From Streptomyces niphimycinicus (GTDB lineage: Bacteria; Actinomycetota; Actinomycetes; Streptomycetales; Streptomycetaceae): a stretch of 64,000 nucleotides of DNA. The number at the start of each line of letters is the position of its first letter. Within the stretch, counting starts at the first letter, position 1. The DNA lies in assembly GCF_018883605.1 (NCBI RefSeq), contig NZ_JAHLEM010000025.1, positions 1 to 64,000 of the forward strand. Direction: 5' to 3'. The notes under the pieces were generated by a model. That model worked only from the letters and a program-made list of their open reading frames with translations. It searched no databases and was not told where the DNA came from. A program made the position numbers and the translations under genes. Below are positions 43,419-52,050 of this stretch, in pieces.

Positions 43419-43448
43419 TTGACACGGCACCTGACCCCTGCCTACGGT
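43419..43448 (+). promoter_or_regulatory. Promoter of the BtpA-PfkB-ABC operon
   Basis: TTGACA (43419-43424), an 18-base spacer and TACGGT (43443-43448). The predicted transcription start lies about 12 bases before operator O2, so bound repressor would block elongation or initiation. Confidence 0.6.
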
Positions 43449-43465
43449 CCTCCGCAACTCGACTG

Positions 43466-43477
43466 TAATCGATTGCA
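43466..43477. promoter_or_regulatory. LacI operator O2 (operon side)
   Basis: TAATCGATTGCA, inverted copy of O1, placed between the promoter and the first gene's start (43491). Confidence 0.75.
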
Positions 43478-43490
43478 TTGAGGTGGCGTG

Positions 43491-44375
43491 ATGACGACAT
43501 CCGCGAACACGAGCGACCTCGGGGTGTTCCCACCCCGGCCGAACGCGATCAAGGAGCTGTTCGGCACCCCGAAGGTCGTCATCGGCGTGGTGCACCTGCC
43601 ACCGCTGCCCGGCAGCCCGCATTACGAGGGCACCCCGCTGGACGAGATCTGCGCCTTCGCGGTCGAGGAGGCGCGGGCCTATCTGGAGGGCGGATGCCAC
43701 GGACTGATCGTGGAGAACCACTGGGACATCCCGTTCCTCAAGCCGGGCGAACACGGCTATGAGACATCGGCGGCGATGGCCGTGGTGACCGACCGGGTGC
43801 GGCACGCCGTGCTGGAGGGGGCCGGCGGCAAGCTGGGGGTCAGCGTGCTGTCCAACGCCGCCGAGTGCGCCATCGCCTCCGCCTGGTCCGGCGGCGGCGG
43901 ATTCGTCCGGGTCAACCAGTGGGCCAACGCCTATGTCGCCAACGAGGGCATCATCGAGGGCCAGTCGGCACACGCCAGCCGCTACCGCAGCCGGATCGGT
44001 GCCGGTCCGGTCAAGGTATTCGCCGATGTGCACGTCAAGCACGGTTCGCATGCCATCGTCGCCGACCGCACACTGGCCGAACAGACCGAGGACGCCGAGT
44101 TCTTCGGCGCCGATGTGCTGATCGCCACCGGCTCCCGGACCGGGGACGCCGCCTCGATCGAGGAGGTCGAGGGCATATCCGCCCACACCACCCTGCCGGT
44201 GGTGATCGGCTCCGGTATCACCGCTGGCAACATCGGCGGCCTGCTGCCCGCCTGCGACGGGGTGATCGTCGCCTCCTCGGTGAAGGACAACGGCCGCTGG
44301 TGGGGCCGGGTCGACCGGGCCAAGGTCCGCGAGCTGACCACCGCGGCGGCCAAGGCCGGAGTGGTGCTCCCGTGA
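43491..44375 (+). CDS. BtpA/SgcQ family TIM-barrel protein
   Basis: 294-residue protein. VVIGVVHLPPLPGSPHYEG at the N-terminus, GCHGLIVENHWDIPFL, DVHVKHGSHAI and VVIGSGITAGNIGGLLPACD near the end are the BtpA/SgcQ family signatures. The fold is a TIM barrel; BtpA was linked to photosystem I in cyanobacteria, and SgcQ sits in an enteric sugar operon, but the reaction is not established. It is the first gene of the LacI-controlled operon; its stop overlaps the next gene's GTG (GTGA). GTG at 43488 is an alternative start. Confidence 0.9.
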   Translation: MTTSANTSDLGVFPPRPNAIKELFGTPKVVIGVVHLPPLPGSPHYEGTPLDEICAFAVEEARAYLEGGCHGLIVENHWDIPFLKPGEHGYETSAAMAVVTDRVRHAVLEGAGGKLGVSVLSNAAECAIASAWSGGGGFVRVNQWANAYVANEGIIEGQSAHASRYRSRIGAGPVKVFADVHVKHGSHAIVADRTLAEQTEDAEFFGADVLIATGSRTGDAASIEEVEGISAHTTLPVVIGSGITAGNIGGLLPACDGVIVASSVKDNGRWWGRVDRAKVRELTTAAAKAGVVLP

Positions 44376-45310
44376 TCGTCTTCTGCGGGTACGCCAACAT
44401 CGACCTGACCGTCGGTGTGCCCGCGCTGCCCGCTCCCGGTGACCGAGTTCAGGCGACCGCCATCCGCCACGGCCACGGCGGGATGGCCGCCAACGCCTCG
44501 GCGGCCGCGGCCCGGACGGGGGCCGACGCGTGGTTCGCCGGTGTGGTCGGACCGGAGCCGCGGAGCACGGCGTTCCTCGCCGCACTCGCCGCCGACGGGG
44601 TCCGCACCGACTGGACCGCCCGCACCGGCACCCTCACCACCGCCGTCGTGCTGCTCACCCCGGACGGCGAACGCGCCGTCATCAGCCAGGACGACGAGCT
44701 GGACGCCCGGCACATCACCCGTACGGTACGGGCCGCGCGCGAGGCCGGGGCGGACTGGCTCTACCTCGACGGCTACCGCTTCCCCGAGGCCGCCGCCGCC
44801 GTGGCCGAGGCCGCAGCCGACGCCCCGCCCGGAACGCCCGGACCGGGCCTGGTGGTGGACCTCGACGGCTGCGACCGGGCGGAGGCGATGCGCACCGCGC
44901 TGTCCGCGGCCGATCACGCCGTCGTCGGCCGGCCGCTGGCCATCGCGCTGCTGGGCGGAGAACCGGCCCTGGCCCGGGCCGCCGCCGACCTGGACGTCCA
45001 TCTGGTCGTGACCGACGGCTCGCGCGGCTGGACCCTGCTGACCCCGGCCGGTGAACGCCACGACGGTCCGGCGATCGAGGTGGAAACGGTCGACGCCACC
45101 GGGGCCGGAGACTGCTTCACCGGCGCATACTGTGCCGAACTGGACCGGGGCCGGTCCCCGCTGGAGGCAGCGCGCTTCGCCGCCGTCGCCGCCGGCCTGT
45201 CCTGTACCCGCCCCGGCGCCCGTGACGGGCTGCCCGACCGGCGGGCCATCGAATCCTGGCTCGCGGCCCACCCCCCGTCCGAAACCCCGGAGCCGACCCG
45301 CACCCCGTAG
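44372..45310 (+). CDS. PfkB family carbohydrate kinase (ribokinase-like)
   Basis: 312-residue ribokinase-fold kinase. FCGYANIDLTVGVPALPAPG is signature region 1, HGHGGMAANASAAAARTGAD carries the substrate glycines, and ETVDATGAGDCFTGAYCAEL is signature 2 with the catalytic aspartate. It phosphorylates a sugar, nucleoside or hydroxymethylpyrimidine-like alcohol. GTG at 44372 overlaps the BtpA stop. Together with the Rbs-type importer it most simply phosphorylates an imported sugar, though HMP-type kinases share the fold. Confidence 0.92.
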   Translation: MIVFCGYANIDLTVGVPALPAPGDRVQATAIRHGHGGMAANASAAAARTGADAWFAGVVGPEPRSTAFLAALAADGVRTDWTARTGTLTTAVVLLTPDGERAVISQDDELDARHITRTVRAAREAGADWLYLDGYRFPEAAAAVAEAAADAPPGTPGPGLVVDLDGCDRAEAMRTALSAADHAVVGRPLAIALLGGEPALARAAADLDVHLVVTDGSRGWTLLTPAGERHDGPAIEVETVDATGAGDCFTGAYCAELDRGRSPLEAARFAAVAAGLSCTRPGARDGLPDRRAIESWLAAHPPSETPEPTRTP

Positions 45311-45324
45311 GACAAGGAGAGCAG

Positions 45325-46335
45325 ATGCGCCAGAAAGTGACGGCCGTGGTCGCGCTGGGCCTGCTGCTGACGACCGTCGGCTGCGACACCCAGGCCCGCC
45401 GCGAGATGGCGGCCGAGAAGAAGACCACCGAGCAGGGCCCGCCGCCGCCCGCGGAGGTCGCCCGCTCCTGTACCGTCCGCGGCCACGCTCCGAAGATCGG
45501 CATCGTGCCCATCAACCTCCAGGCGCTGTTCTTCAACCAGATCAACACCGGCGCCCGGACCGTGGCCCACAAGGCCGGGGTCAAAACCCAGATCGTCAAC
45601 GGCAACGACGACTCCGCCACCCAGGCCAACGCCATCGACGACCTGGTGGCCAACCACTACGACGCCATCATCGTGGACGCGGTCGACACCGAGGGCATCA
45701 AGCCCGCCATCCGCCGGGCCAAGGCCGCGGGCGTCCCGGTCGTCGCCGTGGACGCCACCATCGACGACCCCGCGGTCTCCGCCCAGGTCGGCGTCGGCAA
45801 CGCGGAAGGCGGCCGGCGCATCGGCGAGGCCCTGCTGAAAACGGCCGGCAACCGCGGTGGGATCGGCGTCGTCGGCGCGCTCAACAGCACCATCCAGAAT
45901 GAGCGGCAGAAAGGATTCACCAATACCGTCACCGCCAAGGGCATGAAGATCCAGAACGTGGTCGACGGCCGCAATATCCAGGAGAACGCCCAGACCGCCG
46001 CCGAGAACCTGCTCACCCGCGACCCCGGCCTGAAGTACGCCTACGCCACCGGCGAGCCCGCCCTGATCGGCCTGGCCGCCGCCGTGGTCAGCCAGCACCG
46101 CACCAAGGACCTCAAGGTCGTCGGATGGGACCTGTCCAGCCAGGCCGTCGACGGGCTGCGGGCCGGCTGGATAACCGGTGTGCTCCAGCAGAACACCTTC
46201 CGGTTCGGCTACGAGGCCATGAATTCCGCGATCGACCTGGCCTGCGGCCGCACCACCCGCCGACAAGTGCCCGTTCCCACCCAGCTTGTGACCCCGGACA
46301 ACGTCAAGAACTACCTCTACTACCTGGAGAAGTGA
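45325..46335 (+). CDS. Sugar ABC transporter substrate-binding lipoprotein (RbsB-like)
   Basis: 336-residue periplasmic-binding protein type 1. The N-terminal signal ends VGC (Cys about residue 18), an acceptable though not perfect lipobox. IGIVPINLQALFFNQINTGA, QANAIDDLVANHYDAIIVDA and VPVVAVDATIDDP are typical of ribose/xylose/autoinducer-2-type receptors. AAGGAG at 45313-45318 precedes the ATG. It delivers ligand to the ATPase and permease encoded next. Confidence 0.93.
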   Translation: MRQKVTAVVALGLLLTTVGCDTQARREMAAEKKTTEQGPPPPAEVARSCTVRGHAPKIGIVPINLQALFFNQINTGARTVAHKAGVKTQIVNGNDDSATQANAIDDLVANHYDAIIVDAVDTEGIKPAIRRAKAAGVPVVAVDATIDDPAVSAQVGVGNAEGGRRIGEALLKTAGNRGGIGVVGALNSTIQNERQKGFTNTVTAKGMKIQNVVDGRNIQENAQTAAENLLTRDPGLKYAYATGEPALIGLAAAVVSQHRTKDLKVVGWDLSSQAVDGLRAGWITGVLQQNTFRFGYEAMNSAIDLACGRTTRRQVPVPTQLVTPDNVKNYLYYLEK

Positions 46336-47102
46336 TGGGCGAGAGTGCGCTGGTCTCCCTGCGAGGAATCACCAAATCGTTCGGCGCCGTCCGCTCGCTG
46401 CGCGGCGTCGACCTGACCCTGGCCCCGGGCGAGGTACTCGGCCTGGTCGGCGACAACGGCGCCGGGAAGTCGACCCTGATGAAGGTCCTGGCCGGTGCGG
46501 TCCAGCACGACGGCGGGCAGATCTCCATCGACGGCCGCGACGTCCGCTTCACCAGTCCCGCCGACGCCCGCCGCGAGCGGGTCGGCATCGTCTACCAGGA
46601 CCTCGCCCTGTGCGACACCCTCGATGTGGCCAGCAATCTGTTCCTCGGCCGTGAACCGCGCAAGGGCCCCTTCATCGACCGCGCCACGATGCACGCCCGA
46701 GCCGCGGAAACCCTCTCCGAACTGCACGTCCGGGTGAAATCCACCTACCAGGAGATCGGCGAGCTGTCCGGAGGGCAGCGGCAGGCCGTGGCGATCGCCC
46801 GTGCGGTGTCGTTCCGCCCGCGCGTGCTGATCCTGGACGAACCCACCGCCGCGCTCGCCGTCGCCGAGGTCCGGCAGGTGCTGAAGATGATCCGCGACGT
46901 CGCCGCCCAGGGCGTCGGCGTCATCCTGATCACCCACCGGCTACAGGACCTGTTCGAGGTCTGCGACCGGATCACCGTGATGTACGAGGGACGCAGCGTC
47001 GAGGACGCTCCGATCTCCGATCTCGACATCGAACGGCTCGTCGCCATGATCACCCGATCCGGCACCACACACGGCGGGCCCGACACCGAGGAGGTGGCCT
47101 GA
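46335..47102 (+). CDS. Sugar ABC transporter ATP-binding protein
   Basis: 255-residue ABC ATPase with a single nucleotide-binding domain (unlike the tandem RbsA). Walker A is GDNGAGKST (about residues 38-46), the signature is ELSGGQRQAVAIARA, Walker B is VLILDEPTAAL, and the H-loop is LITHRLQDLF. The TGATG junction overlaps the binding-protein stop by one base. A one-domain ATPase of this size is typical of the FrcA / sugar CUT2 subgroup in actinomycetes. Confidence 0.94.
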   Translation: MGESALVSLRGITKSFGAVRSLRGVDLTLAPGEVLGLVGDNGAGKSTLMKVLAGAVQHDGGQISIDGRDVRFTSPADARRERVGIVYQDLALCDTLDVASNLFLGREPRKGPFIDRATMHARAAETLSELHVRVKSTYQEIGELSGGQRQAVAIARAVSFRPRVLILDEPTAALAVAEVRQVLKMIRDVAAQGVGVILITHRLQDLFEVCDRITVMYEGRSVEDAPISDLDIERLVAMITRSGTTHGGPDTEEVA

Positions 47103-47103
47103 T

Positions 47104-48123
47104 ATGAGCGCCGACACCGCGATGCGCACCACCGCCGTACTGGGCCGGCCCCCTGGCCGCTGGCAGCGCGCCAACAAGGCCACCCTGGCCATGCTCGGCG
47201 TGGGCGTCGCGCTCTTCCTCGGCTTCGGTATCGCCGCCCCCAACTTCCTGACCTTCACCAACCTGTCCAATCTGGCCACCCAGGTGGCGATCACCCTGAT
47301 CGTGGCGGTCGCCATGACCTTCGTGATCAGCACCGGCCAGATCGACCTGTCCGTGGGATCGATCCTCGCGTTCACCGCCACCTGTACCGCCGAGATGCTC
47401 CAGGCCGGCTGGGACTCCTCCGTGGTGATCATCGTGGCGCTGCTCGCCGGGCTCTTCTGGGGTGCCGTCAACGGATGGCTGTCGGCCTACCAGAAGATCC
47501 CCCCGTTCATCGTCACCCTCGCCACCATGTCGGTCGTCCGCGGTCTGGCACAGCTATGGACCAAGGGGTTCTCCGTCCCCATCGACGCCCGGCTCTTCGT
47601 CGCCAAGCTCGGCGACGCCTCCTTCCTCGGACTGTCCGCGCTGGCCTGGATCGCCCTGGCCACGGTCGCCGTCGGAGCGGTCCTGCTGTCGAAGCTGCCG
47701 TTCGGCTCCTACGTCAACGGCATCGGTGCCCAGGAGGAGTCGGTACGGCGGGCCGGGGTGAACACCGCCCGGGTCAAGATGATCACCCTGATGATGACCG
47801 GGGTGGCCGCCGGTATCGCCGGACTGCTCACCGCGGCCAGGCTGGGGTCAGGCTCCGCCAACTCCGGACAGGGCTTCGAGCTGACCGTGATCGCCGCGGT
47901 CGTGCTCGGTGGCACCAATCTGTTCGGCGGCCGGGGCACCGTACTCGGCACCGTCATCGGCGCCCTCATCACCGGAGTCATCGCCAACGGCCTCAACCTG
48001 CTCGGCGTGAGCCCGTTCCTCACCCCCATCGTCACCGGACTGGTGCTGCTCGCCGCGATCTGGATCAACCTGCGCGGCCGGGCGATGGCCGATCTGTTCG
48101 CCCATCTGACGGGCCGCTCATGA
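47104..48123 (+). CDS. Sugar ABC transporter permease (RbsC-like, CUT2)
   Basis: 339-residue membrane protein with about 9-10 helices. TLIVAVAMTFVISTGQIDLSVGS is the canonical CUT2 segment in TM3. NGWLSAYQKIPPFIVTLATM and the cytoplasmic IGAQEESVRRAGVNTARVKM loop (the coupling EAA-like region) follow, with VIAAVVLGGTNLFGGRGTVL near the C-terminus. It is one base apart from the ATPase gene and overlaps the next gene's ATG (ATGA). Confidence 0.94.
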   Translation: MSADTAMRTTAVLGRPPGRWQRANKATLAMLGVGVALFLGFGIAAPNFLTFTNLSNLATQVAITLIVAVAMTFVISTGQIDLSVGSILAFTATCTAEMLQAGWDSSVVIIVALLAGLFWGAVNGWLSAYQKIPPFIVTLATMSVVRGLAQLWTKGFSVPIDARLFVAKLGDASFLGLSALAWIALATVAVGAVLLSKLPFGSYVNGIGAQEESVRRAGVNTARVKMITLMMTGVAAGIAGLLTAARLGSGSANSGQGFELTVIAAVVLGGTNLFGGRGTVLGTVIGALITGVIANGLNLLGVSPFLTPIVTGLVLLAAIWINLRGRAMADLFAHLTGRS

Positions 48124-49175
48124 GCGGCCCCGCCCCCAGCACCGTGACCACGGTGACCGGGCCGGTGCCCAGCACCGGGCTCGGCCTCACCCTCACCCAT
48201 GAGCATCTGCGCAACGACGTCCGCAAGGCCGTCACCACCCCGGCCGACCCCCGGCTCGGTCATCTGCGCGACGCCCGCACCACACCCGAACTGGCCTGGC
48301 TGCTGCGCGAGCAGCCCTACGCCTGCCTCGACCACTGTGTGCTCGACGACACCGAAGGAATGCTGGCCGATCTGCGCGCGTTCGCCGCCGCCGGGGGCGG
48401 CACGATCGTCGACGTCACCCCGGGCGGACTGGGCCGCGACCCGGCGGCACTGCGCGCGTTCTCCGAGGACAGCGGCGTACGTGTGGTCATGGGCAGCGGC
48501 TGGTACCTGGAGCCCTACCATCCCCGGCCGCTGTCGCCGGCGGACGAGCGCGACCTCGCCGTCGCATTGCTGGCCGAGTTCACCGAGGGCGCCGACGGCA
48601 CCGGGATCCGGCCGGGCGTCATCGGCGAGATCGGGGTCTCCCCGCGGTTCACCGAGGGCGAGCACACCTCATTGCGTGCCGCGGCGCGCACCCAGCGCGA
48701 GACCGGTGTGCCGCTCTACATCCATCTGCCCGGCTGGCAGCGCCGCGCCCACGAGGTCCTCGACCTGGTGCTGGGAGAGTACGGGGTGGCGCCGGCCGCC
48801 GTGGTGCTGTGCCATATGGATCCCTCGCACGCCGACCCGGACTATCAGCGGTCGGTGGCCGACCGCGGCGTCTGGCTCGAATTCGACATGATCGGCATGC
48901 CGTTCCACTACCCCGGCGAGGGGCAGTCCCCGGCGCCCCACGAAACCGCGCACGCGATCGCCGGGCTCATCGCCCGCGGACACGGCGACCGGCTGCTGCT
49001 CAGCCACGACGTGTTCCTCAAGACCATGCTCACCGCCTACGGCGGCAACGGCTTCCGCTATGTGCCGGAGCTGTTCCTCTCCCGGCTCGTCGAGCACGGC
49101 GTGCCCCGGCGGACCGCCGCGGGCCTGCTGCACACCAACCCGGCCCGGCTGTTCGAGCACGCCGCCGCGGCCTGA
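48120..49175 (+). CDS. Phosphotriesterase-family (PHP-type) hydrolase
   Basis: 351-residue binuclear metal TIM barrel. TLTHEHL gives the H-x-H (residues 27-29). GVIGEIGVSPRFTEGE supplies the metal-bridging residue, apparently Glu as in E. coli PHP instead of carboxylated Lys. LYIHLPGWQRRAHEV and VVLCHMDPSHADPDY give the two distal histidines, and LLLSHDVFLKTML the catalytic aspartate. Family members hydrolyse lactones and sugar-phosphate lactones more often than phosphotriesters. In this operon a lactone or ester intermediate of the imported sugar is likely (inference). Coupled by ATGA to the permease. Confidence 0.92.
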   Translation: MSGPAPSTVTTVTGPVPSTGLGLTLTHEHLRNDVRKAVTTPADPRLGHLRDARTTPELAWLLREQPYACLDHCVLDDTEGMLADLRAFAAAGGGTIVDVTPGGLGRDPAALRAFSEDSGVRVVMGSGWYLEPYHPRPLSPADERDLAVALLAEFTEGADGTGIRPGVIGEIGVSPRFTEGEHTSLRAAARTQRETGVPLYIHLPGWQRRAHEVLDLVLGEYGVAPAAVVLCHMDPSHADPDYQRSVADRGVWLEFDMIGMPFHYPGEGQSPAPHETAHAIAGLIARGHGDRLLLSHDVFLKTMLTAYGGNGFRYVPELFLSRLVEHGVPRRTAAGLLHTNPARLFEHAAAA

Positions 49176-49230
49176 CGTCCTGACCACCGCCCCGGCGTTT
49201 CGCCCCATCCCCGTCACGAAGGAGCACCCT

Positions 49231-49977
49231 GTGAGCCGCGTCCTGATAGCCGGTGAGAGCTGGATCTCCCAGTCCACACACATCAAGGGGGTCGACTCGT
49301 TCACCACCAGTAGCTATGTGACCGGCGTCGAGCCGTTGCGGCGGGCACTGGAGGGCCGCGGGCACGAGGTCACGCACCTGCCCGCGCATCTGGTACCCGC
49401 GCAGTTCCCGGGCGATGCCGAGGCGCTCGCCGACTACGACGTCGTCATCCTCTCCGACATCGGGGCGAACTCCCTCCAGCTCTCCCCCGAGGTGTTCGAG
49501 GGGGGCACGCCGGGGGCCGACCGGATCGACGCACTGCGCGGATGGGTCGGCGACGGCGGCGGGCTGCTGATGGTCGGTGGCTATCTCTCCTTCACCGGTT
49601 TCGAGGGCAAGGCCGCCTACCGCAACACCGCGCTGCACGAGGTGCTGCCGGTCGAGCTGCTGCCCGAGGACGACCGCGTCGAACTCCCCGCGGGCGGCCA
49701 TGCGTCGGCCGTCTCCACCGGCCATCCCGCCCTCGGCGGGGTGACCGGCGAATGGCCGCCGCTGCTCGGCTACAACCGCGTCCGGCCGCGTCCGGGCGCC
49801 GAGGTCCTGGCCACCCTGGGCGGCGACCCCCTGGTGGCGGTGGCCGAATACGGCGCGGGACGGTCGGCGGTCTTCACCTCCGACTGCTCCCCGCACTGGG
49901 CGCCCGCGGCGTTCTGCGAACAGTGGGACGGCTACGCCCGGGTCTTCGGCGGCCTCGTCGAATGGCTCTCGCGATGA
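49231..49977 (+). CDS. Glutamine amidotransferase-like (DUF1355/ThuA-like) protein
   Basis: 248-residue protein with a class I GATase-like fold. SRVLIAGESWISQSTHIKGV, ALADYDVVILSDIGANSLQL and LRGWVGDGGGLLMVGGYLSF place the nucleophile-elbow region at GGYLS, where the GATase cysteine is absent. It is therefore not a standard amidotransferase; relatives include ThuA-like carbohydrate proteins of unknown reaction. GTG at 49231 follows AAGGAG (49219-49224). The 3' end overlaps the TenA-like gene by ATGA. Confidence 0.87.
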   Translation: MSRVLIAGESWISQSTHIKGVDSFTTSSYVTGVEPLRRALEGRGHEVTHLPAHLVPAQFPGDAEALADYDVVILSDIGANSLQLSPEVFEGGTPGADRIDALRGWVGDGGGLLMVGGYLSFTGFEGKAAYRNTALHEVLPVELLPEDDRVELPAGGHASAVSTGHPALGGVTGEWPPLLGYNRVRPRPGAEVLATLGGDPLVAVAEYGAGRSAVFTSDCSPHWAPAAFCEQWDGYARVFGGLVEWLSR

Positions 49978-50600
49978 GCCGGTCCGAGCGGCTCCTGAGG
50001 GCCGCCGCCCAGGTCATGGAACGGGCGTTGCGCATGCGCTTCGTCACCGAGGTCACGGCCGGCACGATCAGTGACGCCGACTACGCCGACTACCTGGAGA
50101 TCGAGGCCGCGTTCGTGGAGACGGCCACCCGGCTGCACGGACTGGCCGTGTGGAGCGCCCCCGACCGGACGGCGCTGGAGCGCAACGCCCGCGCGGTCCA
50201 CGCGCTGACCACCACCCAGGCGGACTACTTCCGCGAAGCCCGCGCCGCCTGGCCCGTCCCCGCCCGGCCGGGCGCCGCCCGGCGGGCCGAGGTGCTGTCG
50301 CGGTACGCACTCGACGTGGCGCGGGAAGGCGGCTACCCGGCGGTGATGACCATGCTGTTCGCCGCGGAAAGCCTCTACCTCACCTGGTGCACCCGGGCAC
50401 ACGAGCACGGAGCCGTCCCCGACGGCGCGATGAGCGCCTGGGTGGCGCTCCACGCCGACCAGGCGTTCCGGGACGGGGTACGGGCCCTCGCGGCGGAGGT
50501 CGATGCCCTGCCGGACGACATCCCCCAGGAGCGGCTGACCCGCTGGTTCACCGGCATGCTGGAGGCGGAGATCGCGTTCCACGACGCGGTGTTCGGGTGA
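49974..50600 (+). CDS. TenA family protein (thiaminase II-like)
   Basis: 208-residue all-helical TenA/heme-oxygenase-fold protein. MRFVTEVTAGTISDADYADY is the first conserved helix. EGGYPAVMTMLFAAESLYLT-WC supplies a candidate active-site Cys. WFTGMLEAEIAFHDAVF carries the C-terminal conserved Glu. True TenA cleaves aminomethyl-pyrimidine; divergent members act on other amino compounds. Being last in a sugar-type operon with an M20 hydrolase and PfkB kinase is unusual and may mark a base- or amine-containing substrate (inference). Confidence 0.86.
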   Translation: MSRSERLLRAAAQVMERALRMRFVTEVTAGTISDADYADYLEIEAAFVETATRLHGLAVWSAPDRTALERNARAVHALTTTQADYFREARAAWPVPARPGAARRAEVLSRYALDVAREGGYPAVMTMLFAAESLYLTWCTRAHEHGAVPDGAMSAWVALHADQAFRDGVRALAAEVDALPDDIPQERLTRWFTGMLEAEIAFHDAVFG

Positions 50601-50639
50601 CCGGGACCCAGTTGGGGCCGACGCCCCGAGCAGTCCGTC

Positions 50640-50801
50640 ATGGATGAGGAGCCGTACGACCCGGCGACGAAGAAGCCCCGCGCCACGATCACGTCCGGCA
50701 GCGAGCCAGAGGCCGAGCAGGAGCCCGGCACCGACGAGGAGTCGAGCGAACCGGAGTCCGAGGCTGACGAGGCGACGAGCGACGACGAAGCCGCCGCCTA
50801 A
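50640..50801 (+). CDS. Small acidic reading frame, possible mobile-element remnant
   Basis: 53-residue frame starting MDEEPYDPATKKPRATITSG, then a run dominated by Glu, Asp and Ser ending DDEAAA. It is in the same frame as the TenA-like gene, 39 bases past its stop. Such acidic tails occur at the end of plasmid or integrative-element proteins in Streptomyces. Next to a relaxase fragment it is probably a severed C-terminus. No domain recognised. Confidence 0.35.
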   Translation: MDEEPYDPATKKPRATITSGSEPEAEQEPGTDEESSEPESEADEATSDDEAAA

Positions 50802-50887
50802 CCCCCTCAGTCGCCCCGACGCCGGGGGCGGGACGCCCCCGCCCCCGGCCAGGAGCCCCACAGTGACCCGTACAGCTCTGTTCGAAC

Positions 50888-51476
50888 GAACAAGCCGTGC
50901 TCGGCGATCCTCTCCGCGAAGTGCTCGCCGCCGCCTGGAGCGAGAAGCCATGACCGCGACCGGGCCGACGACCCGAAGGGCGCCCAGCACTACACCCACG
51001 CCGACCGGTACACCACCGCGGACATCGTCGCCGCTGAAACGCTGATCGTCTCCGAGACCACGCGGCGCCTCGCCGAACTCCTCGCACACGCCGCGAAGAC
51101 CGGTGCGAAGGTCGTCGGCATCGGTGACCCCAAGCAGTTCCACTCACCCGGGGTCGGTGGACACTTCAGCGCCGTCCACCACCTCGTCGGCGGGCTCACC
51201 CTCACGGAGAACTTCCGGCAGAAGGACGCCATCGAGCGCCGCGCGCTCCATCTGTGGCGCGACGACCACCGCATGGAATCGCTCCGGACCTTCGCCGGCG
51301 CCGGCCGCGTCCACCCGCTCGCCGACAAGGACGAGACCCTCGCTGCCATGCTCACCGTGTGGGCCGACGAGCGCGCAGCCCACACCGACGACCACACCGC
51401 CGTGCAGCAGCTCCTGATGCTCGCCGCCACCAACGAAATCGCAGGTGGGCGGCGCAGCCCGATCCGGTCGACCTGA
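50888..51476 (+). pseudogene. TraA/TrwC-type relaxase-helicase fragment (frameshifted)
   Basis: A first frame reads EQAVLGDPLREVLAAAWSEK and stops at 50951. A small shift continues HYTHADRYTTADIVAAETLI, then AAKTGAKVVGIGDPKQFHSP and GGLTLTENFRQKD to a stop at 51474. This is the helicase domain (AAA_30-like) of conjugative relaxases from actinomycete integrative elements. The Walker B aspartate is replaced (LIVSET instead of LIVDEA). The relaxase domain and the last helicase motifs are missing, and the end is joined to a rhamnosidase-like tail. Confidence 0.8.
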
Positions 51477-51763
51477 ACTGGGCACAGGGCGACGTGCCGG
51501 TGCCGGCGGGCACGATTTCCGTACGGTGGCGGCGCGGTGCGGGGGACGACTCGTTCGTCCTCACCGTCCTGGCACCGGAAGGCGCGTCCGGCCGGGTCGC
51601 GGTTCCCCTCCTCCACAAGGACCGCACCATCGCCGTGGACGGCCGGATCGCCTGGCACAACGGCCGCCCGGCGGGTGAAGCGGGCCGAGGTGCCCACCCG
51701 GTGGGCGACGCGATCGTCTTCGATGGGGTGAGCGGAACCCGCACCTTCGCCTGGGCAGGGTAG
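51460..51763 (+). pseudogene. C-terminal fragment of a GH78-type alpha-L-rhamnosidase
   Basis: The frame from about 51460 to TAG 51761-51763 begins DLNWAQGDVPVPAGTISVRW and continues with VAVPLLHKDRTIAVDG and ends GTRTFAWAG. This is the beta-sandwich tail seen at the end of bacterial alpha-L-rhamnosidases. Catalytic domain absent. The join to the relaxase fragment is abrupt near 51460-51475, in a different frame, so it is a recombination scar rather than a gene fusion. Confidence 0.6.
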
Positions 51764-52050
51764 GAAGTGCGTGGACCGGGCGTCTCCTCGAAAAGGTGAT
51801 CGGCAACGTCGCACTGCCCGCGGGCCCGCGGGGGCCCGCGGGGAAACGGTTGGGCGGGACGACACTCGGGTTGGTAGCGTGCGAGCGACCGTGGCATCGG
51901 GCCAGGAAGTGAGGCCCATGAACGCTGTATCCGTGTGGGTGCTCCGGCTCTTCGTCACGGTCGGGCGATCGACGTAGGTGTCGCCCGGAGCGCCTCAGCA
52001 ACAAGGCACTCCCGAGAGGCAACACCCCAGACCCGACCCTGGATTCGCAG
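51764..52050. other. Intergenic, no gene seen
   Basis: Holds a GC-rich self-complementary run near 51817-51842 (CCCGCGGGCCCGCGGG type) that may terminate transcription. A 19-codon frame at 51918 with a possible AGGAAG site is too short to call. Confidence 0.3.

Noticed and set aside
51918-51977. 19-codon leader-like frame
   Set aside because: Too short, no family and no downstream gene on that strand to regulate.
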